The notes under the pieces are model-generated. The model did no database searches and had not been told where the DNA came from. It saw only the letters and a list, made by a program, of their open reading frames with translations. DNA of 64,000 nt from an uncultured SAR86 cluster bacterium (GTDB lineage: Bacteria > Pseudomonadota > Gammaproteobacteria > Magnimaribacterales > Magnimaribacteraceae). Positions 40,454 through 51,197 of the stretch are shown here, piece after piece. A program made the position numbers and the translations under genes. The stretch lies in the NCBI GenBank assembly GCA_902606175.1, contig CACLEZ010000004.1, positions 1 through 64,000 of the forward strand, given 5' to 3'. Position 1 is the stretch's first letter, and each line of letters begins with the position of its first letter.

Positions 40454-41064
40454 CAGGCCGAAGCTGAATCCAATTCATTTAATCTAGAATAAAGATTAGA
40501 AATGTTTTTATTTTCCTCATTAATCGCTTGACCCACAGAAGCACCAAAATTTAAAAAGCAATAAAGCATAATGTCAGCTAGAGTATATCTGTCACCACAA
40601 ATATATTGTTTTCCTTCAAGTTGCTTATCAAGCCAGTGTAATCGTTCTTGTGCAATCATCTTTAAATCATCTGCTGCTTGAGGTATGAGATGTAATCTTT
40701 CTTTGAAGAGTTCATACCCTTCAGCAGATCTAAAGCCATTTGTTAAAGGCTCAATTATTTGTAGGTCAATTCTTCTAACCCACATTTTTGTCTCAGCTCT
40801 TTCTTCAGGTGTTTTTCCAATAAGATCACTATGGCCATTAATTTCATCTAAAAATTCACAAATTGCTGTTATTTCTGCTATGAAATCACCATTATCAAGC
40901 TCTAAAGCTGGCATTTGACCAGAGGGATTTCTTTTTAGATGTTCTTCTTGTCTATTTTCACCAGCCATTAAATCAATTTCAATTGTTTCAATATCAAGGC
41001 CAAGTTCAGCTATAAACATTCTAACTACATGTGGGTTTGGACCCATTGAATTAAATAATTTCAT
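40453..41064 (-). CDS. glutathione S-transferase family protein
   Basis: MKLFNSMGPNPHVVRMFIAELGLDIETIEIDL...NPSGQMPALELDNGDFIAEITAICEFLDE. Confidence 0.85.
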   Translation of the reverse strand: MKLFNSMGPNPHVVRMFIAELGLDIETIEIDLMAGENRQEEHLKRNPSGQMPALELDNGDFIAEITAICEFLDEINGHSDLIGKTPEERAETKMWVRRIDLQIIEPLTNGFRSAEGYELFKERLHLIPQAADDLKMIAQERLHWLDKQLEGKQYICGDRYTLADIMLYCFLNFGASVGQAINEENKNISNLYSRLNELDSASA

Positions 41065-41070
41065 CTTTTC

Positions 41071-42351
41071 TTAAGGTTCTTTTACTACCTTACCTCCTTT
41101 CATTACAAAATCTACTGTTTCAAGAATTGATATATCCTCTAAAGGATTTCTTGAAACTCCAATTAAATCAGCATATTTATCTTTTACGATACTTCCTAAA
41201 TTTTCTTTTTCATCCAATAAGTCAGCTGCATAAATAGTAGCGCTCATTATTGCTTCTTTTGCAGGCATGCCCCCTTTAACCATCAAAGAGAATTCTTTGG
41301 CATTTTCTCCATGAGGTGAAACTCCACTATCCGTTCCAAAGGCAATCTTAACGCCTGCTTGATATGCCATTGAAAAGGTAGACTGAAGCTTTGGGCCTAT
41401 TTCTAATGCCTTCTTTTCAACAAAGGGAGGATAATAGCCCTCTAATAATGCTTTGTCCGAAACCCATTTCCCTGCTAAAAGAGTTGGAACATAATACACT
41501 CCATTATCCCTCATTAAAGCTGCACCTTCGTTATCCATTAATGTTCCATGTTCTATTGAATCTACTCCAGACAATACTGCTCTTTTAATTCCTTCAGCAC
41601 CATGTGCATGAGCGGCTACCTTAAATCCATAATCTTTTGCAGTAGAAACGATTGCTCTCATTTCGTTTAATGTCATTTGGGGATTTTGACCATCTTTAGC
41701 ATTACTCAAAACCCCTCCAGTTGCAGTAAATTTAATAAGATCTGCATTTTCTTTATAACGAAATCGCACTGACTCTATAGCTTCTTGTTCACCATTCATA
41801 ACACCATCTTTAGGACCTAGATCAGAGGTTAATCTCTGATTAAGAGAGTTTGAAGAATCACCATGACCTCCTGTTGAGGATATTGTCTTACCTGAAGAAA
41901 AGATTCTAGGTCCAATTACGATTCCATTATCAACTGCATTTCTTAGTGAAATAGTAACTGTATCCGAATCTCCTAAATTTCTAACGGTTGTAAAGCCTGC
42001 AATAAGTGTACTTTCAGCATTTTTTGTAGCCCGTATAGCGTAGTCTGCAGCATTCCAAGTCACTCTTTCTAAATAAGCATTTCTAGAGCTTTCATTTGAA
42101 AGATGTACATGCATGTCAATTAGTCCAGGTAAAATATAATAACCAGTAAGGTCAATATAAATATCATCAGGTTCAGGATTAACATACCCCTCAAGAACAT
42201 TTGCTACTCTATCTTCAACGATGACAATCGACATTTGCGGTTCAATAGTTCCATTTTCAGCGTTAAATAAGTAACCAGCATGGATTAGTGTCTTTGCACT
42301 TATTGTCATGCCAACGCAAAGAAAAACTAATGTTAAAAACGTTTTCACCAT
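41071..42351 (-). CDS. secreted amidohydrolase family protein
   Basis: Signal peptide; LPGLIDMHVHLS, KVAAHAHGAEGIKRAV, IAFGTDSGVSPHGENAKEF. Confidence 0.85.
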   Translation of the reverse strand: MVKTFLTLVFLCVGMTISAKTLIHAGYLFNAENGTIEPQMSIVIVEDRVANVLEGYVNPEPDDIYIDLTGYYILPGLIDMHVHLSNESSRNAYLERVTWNAADYAIRATKNAESTLIAGFTTVRNLGDSDTVTISLRNAVDNGIVIGPRIFSSGKTISSTGGHGDSSNSLNQRLTSDLGPKDGVMNGEQEAIESVRFRYKENADLIKFTATGGVLSNAKDGQNPQMTLNEMRAIVSTAKDYGFKVAAHAHGAEGIKRAVLSGVDSIEHGTLMDNEGAALMRDNGVYYVPTLLAGKWVSDKALLEGYYPPFVEKKALEIGPKLQSTFSMAYQAGVKIAFGTDSGVSPHGENAKEFSLMVKGGMPAKEAIMSATIYAADLLDEKENLGSIVKDKYADLIGVSRNPLEDISILETVDFVMKGGKVVKEP

Positions 42352-42416
42352 ATCAATAGTTTGTATCTAGTTTATCTTCAAGGCAAGGATTAAAAACATT
42401 AAGTTATAATAGGTTT

Positions 42417-43778
42417 ATGAAATCTGAAAATCTATTATCTATTTCGCCTTTGGACGGCAGATACAATAAATCTGCTTCAGATTTAAGGGCCATTACCAGT
42501 GAATTCGGGTTAATAAAGTACAGGGTAATCATCGAAATCAAGTGGTTCCTGCACCTCTCAAGCAATTCAAAGATTAAAGAACTTCCTAAATTAAATATCA
42601 AAGAAATTAAGTATCTCAATGATTTAATTAGTAATTTTGATATTACTGATGCTAAACGTGTCAAAGCTATCGAGAAAAAAACTAATCATGATGTCAAAGC
42701 AGTTGAATATTTCTTAAAAGAAAAATTTAAGAAACACAAAAAACTAGACAAATATTCTGAATTTATACATTTTGCTTGTACCTCAGAAGACATAAATAAT
42801 CTCTCATACGCATTAATGATTAAAGACGCTTCAGCAGTCGTTAATATATTAATCAATAAATTAGAAAAAAAACTTAAAGCTTTGTCAAAAAGGTATTCAG
42901 GAAAATCAATGCTTTCAAGGACTCATGGTCAAAATGCCTCTCCTACTACCATGGGTAAAGAATTCTCAAATTACTTCCACAGAATTAACAAAGTTTCCAA
43001 TGAAATAAAGCGACATGAAATGACAGGCAAAATTAATGGAGCAGTAGGTAACTATAATGCTCATCATGTTGCTTATCCGAATATTGATTGGGAGAAGGTT
43101 GCAAAAGATTTTGTGAAAAGTTTAAAGCTCAATTTTAATAGTCACACCACTCAAGTAGAACCTAAAGACTCTATTGCTTTGTTATTAGGCGATTACGTAA
43201 AGCTAAATAATATCCTTATAGACTTAAGTAGAGATATATGGGGATATATATCATTAGGTTACTTCAAACAAAAATTAAGAGATGGTGAAGTTGGCTCTTC
43301 AACAATGCCTCATAAGGTCAATCCTATAGATTTTGAAAATGCAGAGGGTAATTTGGGAATGGCTAATGCAAACCTAACTCATATCAGTAATACAGTTACC
43401 ATATCAAGATGGCAAAGGGACCTGACAGACTCTACTGTCATGAGGAATATAGGTACATGTTTCGGATACATAAACATCGCTCTGAATTCCCTACTAAGAG
43501 GTTTAGATAAACTTGAATTAAATAAAGAAAAATTAATTGTGGACTTAAATGATTCCTGGGAAGTTCTTACTGAAGCAATCCAAACAATTATAAGAAAAAA
43601 TAACATACCCAATGGTTATGAATTAATGAAGAAACTATCTAGAGGTAAAAACTTAAATAGATCTGATTTAACAAAATTTATAGAAAATATGGAAGTTCCG
43701 CAAGACGAAAAGCAACGTCTTTTAGAACTAACGCCTCACTCTTATACAGGCTATGCAGAGAAGCTTTCTAAGAGCTAA
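42417..43778 (+). CDS. purB: adenylosuccinate lyase
   Basis: SPLDGRYNKSASDLRAI, FIHFACTSEDINNLSYAL, GEVGSSTMPHKVNPIDFENAEGN. Confidence 0.95.
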   Translation: MKSENLLSISPLDGRYNKSASDLRAITSEFGLIKYRVIIEIKWFLHLSSNSKIKELPKLNIKEIKYLNDLISNFDITDAKRVKAIEKKTNHDVKAVEYFLKEKFKKHKKLDKYSEFIHFACTSEDINNLSYALMIKDASAVVNILINKLEKKLKALSKRYSGKSMLSRTHGQNASPTTMGKEFSNYFHRINKVSNEIKRHEMTGKINGAVGNYNAHHVAYPNIDWEKVAKDFVKSLKLNFNSHTTQVEPKDSIALLLGDYVKLNNILIDLSRDIWGYISLGYFKQKLRDGEVGSSTMPHKVNPIDFENAEGNLGMANANLTHISNTVTISRWQRDLTDSTVMRNIGTCFGYINIALNSLLRGLDKLELNKEKLIVDLNDSWEVLTEAIQTIIRKNNIPNGYELMKKLSRGKNLNRSDLTKFIENMEVPQDEKQRLLELTPHSYTGYAEKLSKS

Positions 43779-43898
43779 AAGTTAGTTGATTTATAGTCAT
43801 ATCTCGTTAAACTGACGCCTCTTTAAAAATAGATTAATTTGTTTTGCTAAAAAGTTTTAGAGAACAATAGTCAATTAAAATAACGAAAAGGGAGAAAA

Positions 43899-45479
43899 AT
43901 GGCCTCTTACAAAGATTTAATAAAAGAACTTACCGATCTAAAAAATAAAGGTAATGCTTCCAATGTAAATATTCAACCTGAAAGTGCAGCAAGAATGAAA
44001 CTTCAAAATCAGTTTCAATCAGGTCTTGATATAGCTAGGTATACAGCAGCCATAATGAGAAAAGATATGGATGAGTATGATGCTAACCCAGAAGCTTATA
44101 CGCAATCATTAGGTTGTTGGCATGGATTTATTGGTCAGCAAAAACTTATTTCAATTAAAAAACATTTTGGTAGTACCGATAAAAAATATTTATATCTATC
44201 TGGATGGATGGTCGCTGCCTTAAGATCTGAGTTTGGACCCCTACCTGACCAGTCAATGCACGAAAAAACAACAGTCGCATCTTTGATAAATGAACTTTAT
44301 ACTTTTTTAAAACAAGCCGATGCCAGAGAGCTTGGAGACTTATTCAGACAATTGGATGAGGCAGATGAAGGCGCTAAAGCATCAATACAAGATAAAATAG
44401 ATAATTTCCAAACCCACATTGTCCCAATTATTGCAGATATAGATGCTGGTTTTGGAAATGAGGAAGCAACTTATCTCATGGCAAAACAAATGATCGAAGC
44501 TGGTGCATGCTGTATTCAAATTGAAAATCAAGTTTCTGATGAAAAACAATGTGGGCACCAAGATGGCAAGGTGACCGTACCCCATTCAGATTTCTTGGCT
44601 AAAATAAATGCAGTACGTTATGCATTTTTGGAGTTAGGAGTCGATGATGGAGTAATAGTTGCTAGAACAGACTCGTTGGGGGCTGGTTTAACCAAGCAGA
44701 TAGCAATCACACATGAAGTTGGAGACCTTGGAGATCAATATAATTCTTTTTTAGATTTAGAAGTAGTTTCAGAAGATCAAATGGAACATGGAGATGTTCT
44801 AATTAATTATCATGGAAAAGTCGTAAGACCTAGAAGATTGCCAAGTAATCTATATAGATTTATGGAAGGAACTGGAGAAGCACGATGCATATTAGATTCA
44901 GTTACAAGCCTTCAAAATGGTGCAGATCTTATCTGGATAGAGACAGAAAAGCCTCATATTGGTCAAATTGGTGCCATGATGGATGAAATTAGAAAAGTCG
45001 TTCCAAATGCAAAGCTTGTTTATAACAATAGCCCATCTTTCAATTGGACACTGAATTTCAGACAGCAGGTTTTTGATGCTATGGAAGAATCTGGAAAAGA
45101 TACTTCTGACTATGATAGAGCGAATCTTATGGATGAAAAATATGATGCAACTGACCTTGGAATAGAAGCTGATGAAAAAATAAGAACATTTCAAGCGGAT
45201 GCCGCCAAGCAAGCAGGAATATTTCATCATCTAATCACTCTTCCAACTTACCATACTGCCGCTTTATCAACAGATAATCTTGCGAAAGAATATTTTGGTG
45301 ATAAGGGTATGTTAGGTTACGTAGAAGGTGTGCAAAGAAAAGAAATACGTGAAGGTATTGCATGCGTTAAGCATCAGAATATGGCCGGATCAGATATGGG
45401 AGATGATCATAAAGAGTATTTTGCCGGAGAGGCAGCTCTTAAAGCTTCTGGTGAAGATAATACCATGAATCAGTTCTAG
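43899..45479 (+). CDS. aceA: isocitrate lyase
   Basis: PIIADIDAGFGNEEATYLMAKQMIEAGACCIQIENQVSDEKQCGHQDGKVTVP; VYNNSPSFNW. Confidence 0.93.
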   Translation: MASYKDLIKELTDLKNKGNASNVNIQPESAARMKLQNQFQSGLDIARYTAAIMRKDMDEYDANPEAYTQSLGCWHGFIGQQKLISIKKHFGSTDKKYLYLSGWMVAALRSEFGPLPDQSMHEKTTVASLINELYTFLKQADARELGDLFRQLDEADEGAKASIQDKIDNFQTHIVPIIADIDAGFGNEEATYLMAKQMIEAGACCIQIENQVSDEKQCGHQDGKVTVPHSDFLAKINAVRYAFLELGVDDGVIVARTDSLGAGLTKQIAITHEVGDLGDQYNSFLDLEVVSEDQMEHGDVLINYHGKVVRPRRLPSNLYRFMEGTGEARCILDSVTSLQNGADLIWIETEKPHIGQIGAMMDEIRKVVPNAKLVYNNSPSFNWTLNFRQQVFDAMEESGKDTSDYDRANLMDEKYDATDLGIEADEKIRTFQADAAKQAGIFHHLITLPTYHTAALSTDNLAKEYFGDKGMLGYVEGVQRKEIREGIACVKHQNMAGSDMGDDHKEYFAGEAALKASGEDNTMNQF

Positions 45480-45490
45480 TTAACTTCCTC

Positions 45491-45521
45491 AAAAAAAAGG
45501 GAGCTTAAAGCTCCCTTTTTT
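45491..45521 (+). terminator. intrinsic terminator, usable in both directions between aceA and nqrM
   Basis: AAAAAAAAGGGAGC TTAAA GCTCCCTTTTTT. Confidence 0.85.
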
Positions 45522-45697
45522 ATTGTTCTATGCATTTTGATGGATTACCACCACACAGTTCACATTCGCGACCTGGCTCTAAATTAGATAGTCCACCACA
45601 CGAACCAGCTATAGGCTTTTTACCGAAAAATAAACCTACAGACATGAGAGTTATTATCGAAAGAAGAACTAAAAAAATTAAGAAAGTTTCAAACATA
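45520..45697 (-). pseudogene. nqrM: NqrM-like Na+-NQR maturation protein with an apparent +1 nt frameshift
   Basis: Frame 1 MFETFLIFLVLL then, after skipping one T in CTTCTTTTCG, SIITLMSVGLFFGKKPIAGSCGGLSNLEPGRECELCGGNPSKCIEQ*; GSCGG plus Cys cluster; directly after apbE in the nqr operon. May be an assembly error rather than a true pseudogene. Confidence 0.65.
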
Positions 45698-45698
45698 T

Positions 45699-46712
45699 TT
45701 ACATTTTAACCTTTTGTAGCTCTTTAGAAAATAATAAATTAGGTTTGCTATCTTGCTCATAAATAAATAAGGCCTTAATCTCATATTTGTTGGCATAATC
45801 CATAGCAGCCTCTAATTCCATTACATTCAAAGCAGTGGCTAAAGCATCTGCGATCATGGCATTATCAGAAATTACCGAAACAGATTTCCTGGACAAATTG
45901 TTGGGCGAACCCACTATAGGATTGATCGTATGACTGTATTCTTCCTCATTAAAAATTCTTATATTCCTATAATCGCCTGAAGTAGCCATGGCAAAGGAGT
46001 CATGATTGCTAGAAATAAATGAATAAACAATTTTGTCGGGCTTTGAAGGACTTACGACTCCTATTTTCCATGGTGTCTTATCAGGTTTGTGCTTAGTGGT
46101 CCTAATCTCACCTCCGAGCTCAATAAAAATATTTTTAATGTTCAATTCACTATAGAGATGGTTATATACCTTATCAATCGCGAAACCTTTAGCAATAGAT
46201 GAGAAGTCTAATGCAACATCTCTTTTTCTTTTGACAGCTGATGCCTCATCATTTATCTCTATAGAATCACAACCAACTTGGGTTTTTAGATGCTGAATAT
46301 CTTTCAGTGGTGGTTTTTGATTTTTTTCAAGGGGCCCAAAACCCCAAGAATCTACCAATTTACCTATTGAAACATCATAAAGACCTTTGGATTTAATACA
46401 TGTATCTACTGCATATCTTAGGACTTCAATAAAGTCATGTGAAACACTTACCCATTCATTTATATCAGAGTAATTAACTTTATTTATTAGTGAATCATTT
46501 AGATAAGTTGACATTGATAAATTTACTGAGTTAAAAGAATCATATATTGATTGCTCTAAATTATCATAATCAGAGAATACAATTACATTATAGGTAGTCC
46601 CCATAATACTACCTTCGATTCTTTGAGGTTCGTCATCGTCTAAAAAGAAACTTAGAACCAGAACTGATATTAAGATTAATGAAATCAGTATTGGAAAAGT
46701 TTTTTGGATCAA
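45699..46712 (-). CDS. apbE: FAD:protein FMN transferase ApbE
   Basis: GSIMGTTYNVIVF, DFSSIAKGFAIDKVYNHL, IELGGEIRTTKHKPDKTPWKIGV; position after nqrF. Confidence 0.92.
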   Translation of the reverse strand: MIQKTFPILISLILISVLVLSFFLDDDEPQRIEGSIMGTTYNVIVFSDYDNLEQSIYDSFNSVNLSMSTYLNDSLINKVNYSDINEWVSVSHDFIEVLRYAVDTCIKSKGLYDVSIGKLVDSWGFGPLEKNQKPPLKDIQHLKTQVGCDSIEINDEASAVKRKRDVALDFSSIAKGFAIDKVYNHLYSELNIKNIFIELGGEIRTTKHKPDKTPWKIGVVSPSKPDKIVYSFISSNHDSFAMATSGDYRNIRIFNEEEYSHTINPIVGSPNNLSRKSVSVISDNAMIADALATALNVMELEAAMDYANKYEIKALFIYEQDSKPNLLFSKELQKVKM

Positions 46713-46715
46713 ACT

Positions 46716-47948
46716 TTAACTGCCAAAATCATCAAATTTTATGGCCTCAGGTTCGACTCCTAGACTATCTAGCATATCGAAACATGCAGCCATCATTGGA
46801 GGAGGACCGCACATATAATACTCACAATCTTCTGGAGCAGGATGGTCTTTTAGATATTGATCATGAATCACTTGGTGGATGAAGCCTGTATGCCCTTCCC
46901 AATTGTCTTCAGGTAAAGGATCAGATAAAGCTACATGCCATTCAAAATTGTCATGCTCTTCTGCTAATTTGTCATATTCATCTGTGTAGAACATTTCTGT
47001 TAAGCTTCTAGCTCCATAAAAGAAAGTGATTTTGCGTTTAGAATCTAATCTCAGTAACTGATCAAAAATATGAGATCTCATTGGCGCCATACCTGCACCG
47101 CCTCCAATGAATACCATCTCTGCATTAGTCTCTTCAGCGAAAAATTCTCCAAAAGGTCCAAAAATAGTGAGAGTATCGCCTTCTTTTAAATTAAAGATGT
47201 AAGAACTCATTTCACCTGCAGGAAAATCTGTACCAGGAGGAGGTGAAGCAATTCTGATATTGAATTTCATTATTCCTTTTTCATTTGGATAATTAGCCAT
47301 AGAGTAAGCTCTAATAACTGGCTCAAGTGTCTTAGAGGAGTTTTCCCAAACACCAAATCTATCCCAATCTCCGTGATATTCTTCTTCGATATCAAAAGAC
47401 TTGTAATCCAATTCATATGGGGGAATTTCCATTTGAACATAGCCGCCAGCTTTAAAAGCAACCTCTTCTCCTTCAGGCAATTTAAGAACAAGTTCTTTAA
47501 TAAAAGTCGCAACATTTTTATTAGAAACAACTTCACATTCCCATTTCCTAGCACCAAAGACTTCATCTGGCACTACTATTTCCATATCGTCTTTGACAGG
47601 AACTTGGCAAGATAGTCTCCAACCTTCCTTCTTTTCTTTGTTGGTAAAATGAGATTCTTCAGTTGGAAGAATAGATCCTCCACCACTTATAACCTTGCAT
47701 TTACATTGAGCACAAGTTCCACCTCCACCACAGGCAGATGATAAGAATAAATTCTGAGCAGCCAAAGTTTGCAGTAATTTTCCTCCTGCCTCTACATCAA
47801 TAGATTTAGCAGCATCGTTCATAGATATACTGATATTACCTGAAGAAACTAAAAGCTTCCTTGCGCCAAGAATTATAAAAACCATCAAATTTACTGCAAT
47901 TGTGAAAACTAGGACACCTAGTACGATTTCATTTTGAATAAAGTTCAT
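46716..47948 (-). CDS. nqrF: Na+-translocating NADH:quinone reductase subunit F
   Basis: 2Fe-2S motif [25 protein letters not shown] flavin motif, [13 protein letters not shown]; start placed at MNFIQNE rather than the longer track ORF. Confidence 0.95.
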   Translation of the reverse strand: MNFIQNEIVLGVLVFTIAVNLMVFIILGARKLLVSSGNISISMNDAAKSIDVEAGGKLLQTLAAQNLFLSSACGGGGTCAQCKCKVISGGGSILPTEESHFTNKEKKEGWRLSCQVPVKDDMEIVVPDEVFGARKWECEVVSNKNVATFIKELVLKLPEGEEVAFKAGGYVQMEIPPYELDYKSFDIEEEYHGDWDRFGVWENSSKTLEPVIRAYSMANYPNEKGIMKFNIRIASPPPGTDFPAGEMSSYIFNLKEGDTLTIFGPFGEFFAEETNAEMVFIGGGAGMAPMRSHIFDQLLRLDSKRKITFFYGARSLTEMFYTDEYDKLAEEHDNFEWHVALSDPLPEDNWEGHTGFIHQVIHDQYLKDHPAPEDCEYYMCGPPPMMAACFDMLDSLGVEPEAIKFDDFGS

Positions 47949-47949
47949 T

Positions 47950-48549
47950 TTATAAAGATATTCCTCCGAATGATAAAAAACCAAAACACATTAGTCCTAC
48001 TGTTATGAAAGTTATACCTAGACCTTGAAGGCCCTCAGGTATATCGGCATATTTTAGCCTTTCTGTTATTCCTGCTAAAGCGACAATAGCAAGAGCCCAA
48101 CCAGTTCCTGCTCCCAGTCCATATACTATGCTTTCAGTGAATTCTAGGTTTCTTTCAATAGAAAAAAGTACTCCGCCTAGAATTGCACAGTTAACTGTAA
48201 TCAACGGCAAAAAAACACCAAGTGCATTATAAAGAGCTGGTATGTAACGATCTAAAAACATTTCCAGTATTTGCACTAAAGCCGCAATAATTCCTATGTA
48301 ACATATGAGTCCTACGAAATGTAAATCTGAGCCAGGAAAGAGTGCATCTGCTTTTAAGAAATAATTGAAAATTAAATTATTTATTGGCACTGCAAGTCCT
48401 AATACGACAATAACAGCAATTCCTAAACCAATCGCAGGTTGGATTCTTTTAGAAATAGCAAGAAAAGTACACATGCCAAGAAAAAAGTTGATTGCTATAT
48501 TCTCAATGAAGACAGCTTTAATAAAAATACTAAGATATGCTTCTAGCAT
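47950..48549 (-). CDS. nqrE: Na+-NQR subunit E
   Basis: [39 protein letters not shown]; operon position. Confidence 0.95.
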   Translation of the reverse strand: MLEAYLSIFIKAVFIENIAINFFLGMCTFLAISKRIQPAIGLGIAVIVVLGLAVPINNLIFNYFLKADALFPGSDLHFVGLICYIGIIAALVQILEMFLDRYIPALYNALGVFLPLITVNCAILGGVLFSIERNLEFTESIVYGLGAGTGWALAIVALAGITERLKYADIPEGLQGLGITFITVGLMCFGFLSFGGISL

Positions 48550-49217
48550 TAAGCCGCCCCCTTTTCACCTTCAAGACTATTTTTAGATATCTTAAATTCT
48601 GGCTCTTCTATTTGTTCTGTCTTCCATTGTCTGAGTGCCCATATAGTAAATCCTATGATGAAAAAAGAACTTGCTGGAGTTAAGAAAAAATTATTTGCAA
48701 GATACCATCCACCATTAGTTGTTAGAGGCATTATTTCGATTCCATAGAAGGTTCCCGCACCCACGAATTCTCTGATGATAGCAATAACAATCAAGATAAC
48801 GCTATAACCAAGTCCATTACCAAAACCATCAATTGCGCTCATCAATGGTCCATTCTTCATAGCAAAGGCTTCTGCTCTACCCATAACTATACAATTAGTA
48901 ACAATTAAACCGACAAATACTGACAATGTCTTACTGCTCTCATAATCGAAAGCTTGCAGGACTTCATCTACAAGCATGACAAGTGTGGCTATTATAGATA
49001 TCTGAACGATGATTCTAATATTTGTTGGGATATGATTTCTAATCAGAGATACAGAAAGGTTAGATAAGGTTACAACAGTTGTTAGAGCAACACACATTAT
49101 TAATGTTATGTAGAGGTTACCCGTTACAGCCAGAGCAGAACAAATGCCTAAGATCTGCAATGCAATAGGATTATCATTAAAGATAGGATTGAGTAAAACT
49201 TCTTTAGCTTTAGACAT
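48549..49217 (-). CDS. nqrD: Na+-NQR subunit D
   Basis: [46 protein letters not shown]; start placed at MSKAKEV. Confidence 0.93.
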   Translation of the reverse strand: MSKAKEVLLNPIFNDNPIALQILGICSALAVTGNLYITLIMCVALTTVVTLSNLSVSLIRNHIPTNIRIIVQISIIATLVMLVDEVLQAFDYESSKTLSVFVGLIVTNCIVMGRAEAFAMKNGPLMSAIDGFGNGLGYSVILIVIAIIREFVGAGTFYGIEIMPLTTNGGWYLANNFFLTPASSFFIIGFTIWALRQWKTEQIEEPEFKISKNSLEGEKGAA

Positions 49218-49992
49218 CTTTAACCTCACTTTGCTTAAGTTGGTCTATTAGAGGCCCGTACCCCATATCGCCAAGCCAAAAAGAAAGTAAATTTGTAACT
49301 CCATTACTTGTAATAGTTGCTCCAGATAAGCCATCTACTTGATATTTCGCAAGAGTACTACTTTTATCAACGGAACCTTTAATTACGGAAATAAGGATAT
49401 CTCCAGAATCAGAATATACTTCTTTTCCTTTCCATATAGATTTCCACTTAGGATTATCTATCTCACCACCAAGACCAGGTGTTTCTTTGTGATCAAAAAA
49501 CTCTAAACCAATTATTGTTTTTAGATCTGGTTCAAGAGCCAAGTAACCTTTCATTGTTCCCCATAATCCATAACCTCTTACAGGCAAAATAACTGCGTTT
49601 AAAGAATCAACATCATAGTGAAGGTAAACTGTTTGGAAATTCTCCCGTCTTTTTAGCAGTGCGATATCATTTTCAGAGGTCAGTTCGATAGAAGTAGCTG
49701 GATCTCTAGAAAAAGCACTTTCTTCATAGTCAGTTAAACTAATTTCAGAATCAAACTCACCAGTTTCTAGATTAACTATTCGTGCTTCTATAGACTGGAA
49801 GAGTTCTGTAACGTCAGTATCTTTGTCAAGCAAACCAGCAGCAGAAAGAATCTTGCTTTGTTTATCGAGTGTTTTATTAGCCTCTTGAAGGTCTCTAAGT
49901 TCAACAGCTGAAAAAGATATTAAAGCAGAGCAAACGAGGCATAGTGAGATAGCCACAACAAGAGTCTTTCGAATTGTATCGTTATTGTTCAT
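49210..49992 (-). CDS. nqrC: Na+-NQR subunit C
   Basis: [61 protein letters not shown] attachment motif. Confidence 0.95.
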   Translation of the reverse strand: MNNNDTIRKTLVVAISLCLVCSALISFSAVELRDLQEANKTLDKQSKILSAAGLLDKDTDVTELFQSIEARIVNLETGEFDSEISLTDYEESAFSRDPATSIELTSENDIALLKRRENFQTVYLHYDVDSLNAVILPVRGYGLWGTMKGYLALEPDLKTIIGLEFFDHKETPGLGGEIDNPKWKSIWKGKEVYSDSGDILISVIKGSVDKSSTLAKYQVDGLSGATITSNGVTNLLSFWLGDMGYGPLIDQLKQSEVKDV

Positions 49993-51197
49993 TAGCTTGC
50001 CCTCCTTAATCTTTGTTTGATGTTTCTTTCTTGAACAAAATGATCAATAAGTGGAGCAAATAAATTTGCAAATAAAATTGCCAGCATCATCCCTTCTGGA
50101 TAAGCCGGATTAACAACCCTGATCAATACCACCATCACTCCAATTAAAATCCCATAATACCATCTACCTAAATTTGTATGAGATCCAGAAACTGGCTCGA
50201 CTGCCATAAATGTAAGACCGAAAGCAAAACCTCCAATTACTAAGTGCCAGTGAAAAGGCAACGAAAACATTGGATTAGTGTCTGAACCTATTAAATTAAA
50301 TAATTCTGATGTTAAGAATGTTCCTAATAAGACTCCTGCAATTATTCGCCATGAAGCAATCCTTGTATATAGTAGTATTAACAACCCTAAAAGAATAAAC
50401 AAAGTCGAAGTTTCGCCTATTGAGCCTGGTATGGAACCTAAAAATGCGTCACTCCATGAATATTGAGCCTGTATTCCATTAAGACCTTCTTGAGCCCCAA
50501 TTCCTAATATTGTTGGTGAGCTGTAACCGTCAGCTGCAACCCAAACAGAATCGCCAGACCAATCTACTGGGTAGGCAAAATAAAGAAACGCTCTTCCGGC
50601 TAAGGCGGGATTTAAAAAGTTTTTTCCTGTGCCTCCAAATATTTCTTTGGCAACAACGATACCAAAACTTATTCCAACGGCTACTTGCCATAGTGGAGCA
50701 TCGGGAGGACAACATAATGCAAATAAAACAGTTGTTACGAAAGCACCTTCGTTAATTTCGTGCCCTCTTACAATAGCAAATACTACTTCCCATGCTATTC
50801 CTACTATAAAAGTAACAAGGTAAATAGGTATAAAATAACATGCTCCAAACCAAATGCAATCCATGATACTTTTTGGATCATAATTACAAAATATATCTAT
50901 GAATAAGAAGTGCCAATCGTCTTTATCTATAGTTCCCAGTTCTTCAAAGGCAGCGAGTGACTGATATCCCAAGTTATACATACCATAGAACATAGCTGGA
51001 AATGTAGCCATCCAAACCACAACCATAACTTTTTGAAGATCTACACTATCTCTGACATGAACAGAACCAAAAGTTCTTTTATCAGAAGAATAAAAAAGAT
51101 TCTCAACAACATCGTATATGGGGAAGTATTTTTCCAAAGAGCCGCCGCCAGTGAACCTAGGTTTTAAACCATCTAGAAATTTTCTTAATGGTTTCAT
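49992..51197 (-). CDS. nqrB: Na+-NQR subunit B
   Basis: [52 protein letters not shown]; operon position. Confidence 0.95.
   Translation of the reverse strand: MKPLRKFLDGLKPRFTGGGSLEKYFPIYDVVENLFYSSDKRTFGSVHVRDSVDLQKVMVVVWMATFPAMFYGMYNLGYQSLAAFEELGTIDKDDWHFLFIDIFCNYDPKSIMDCIWFGACYFIPIYLVTFIVGIAWEVVFAIVRGHEINEGAFVTTVLFALCCPPDAPLWQVAVGISFGIVVAKEIFGGTGKNFLNPALAGRAFLYFAYPVDWSGDSVWVAADGYSSPTILGIGAQEGLNGIQAQYSWSDAFLGSIPGSIGETSTLFILLGLLILLYTRIASWRIIAGVLLGTFLTSELFNLIGSDTNPMFSLPFHWHLVIGGFAFGLTFMAVEPVSGSHTNLGRWYYGILIGVMVVLIRVVNPAYPEGMMLAILFANLFAPLIDHFVQERNIKQRLRRAS

Noticed and set aside
44898-45230. 110-aa minus-strand ORF inside aceA
   Set aside because: Antisense to strongly conserved isocitrate lyase coding sequence; no motif or independent signals.
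46740-46770. GGTTCGACTCC resembling a tRNA T-arm
   Set aside because: Lies within nqrF codons and no acceptor, D-arm or anticodon arm can be formed around it.
50278-50823. Several 60-80 aa plus-strand ORFs antisense to nqrB
   Set aside because: Low-complexity shadows of a well-supported conserved gene.
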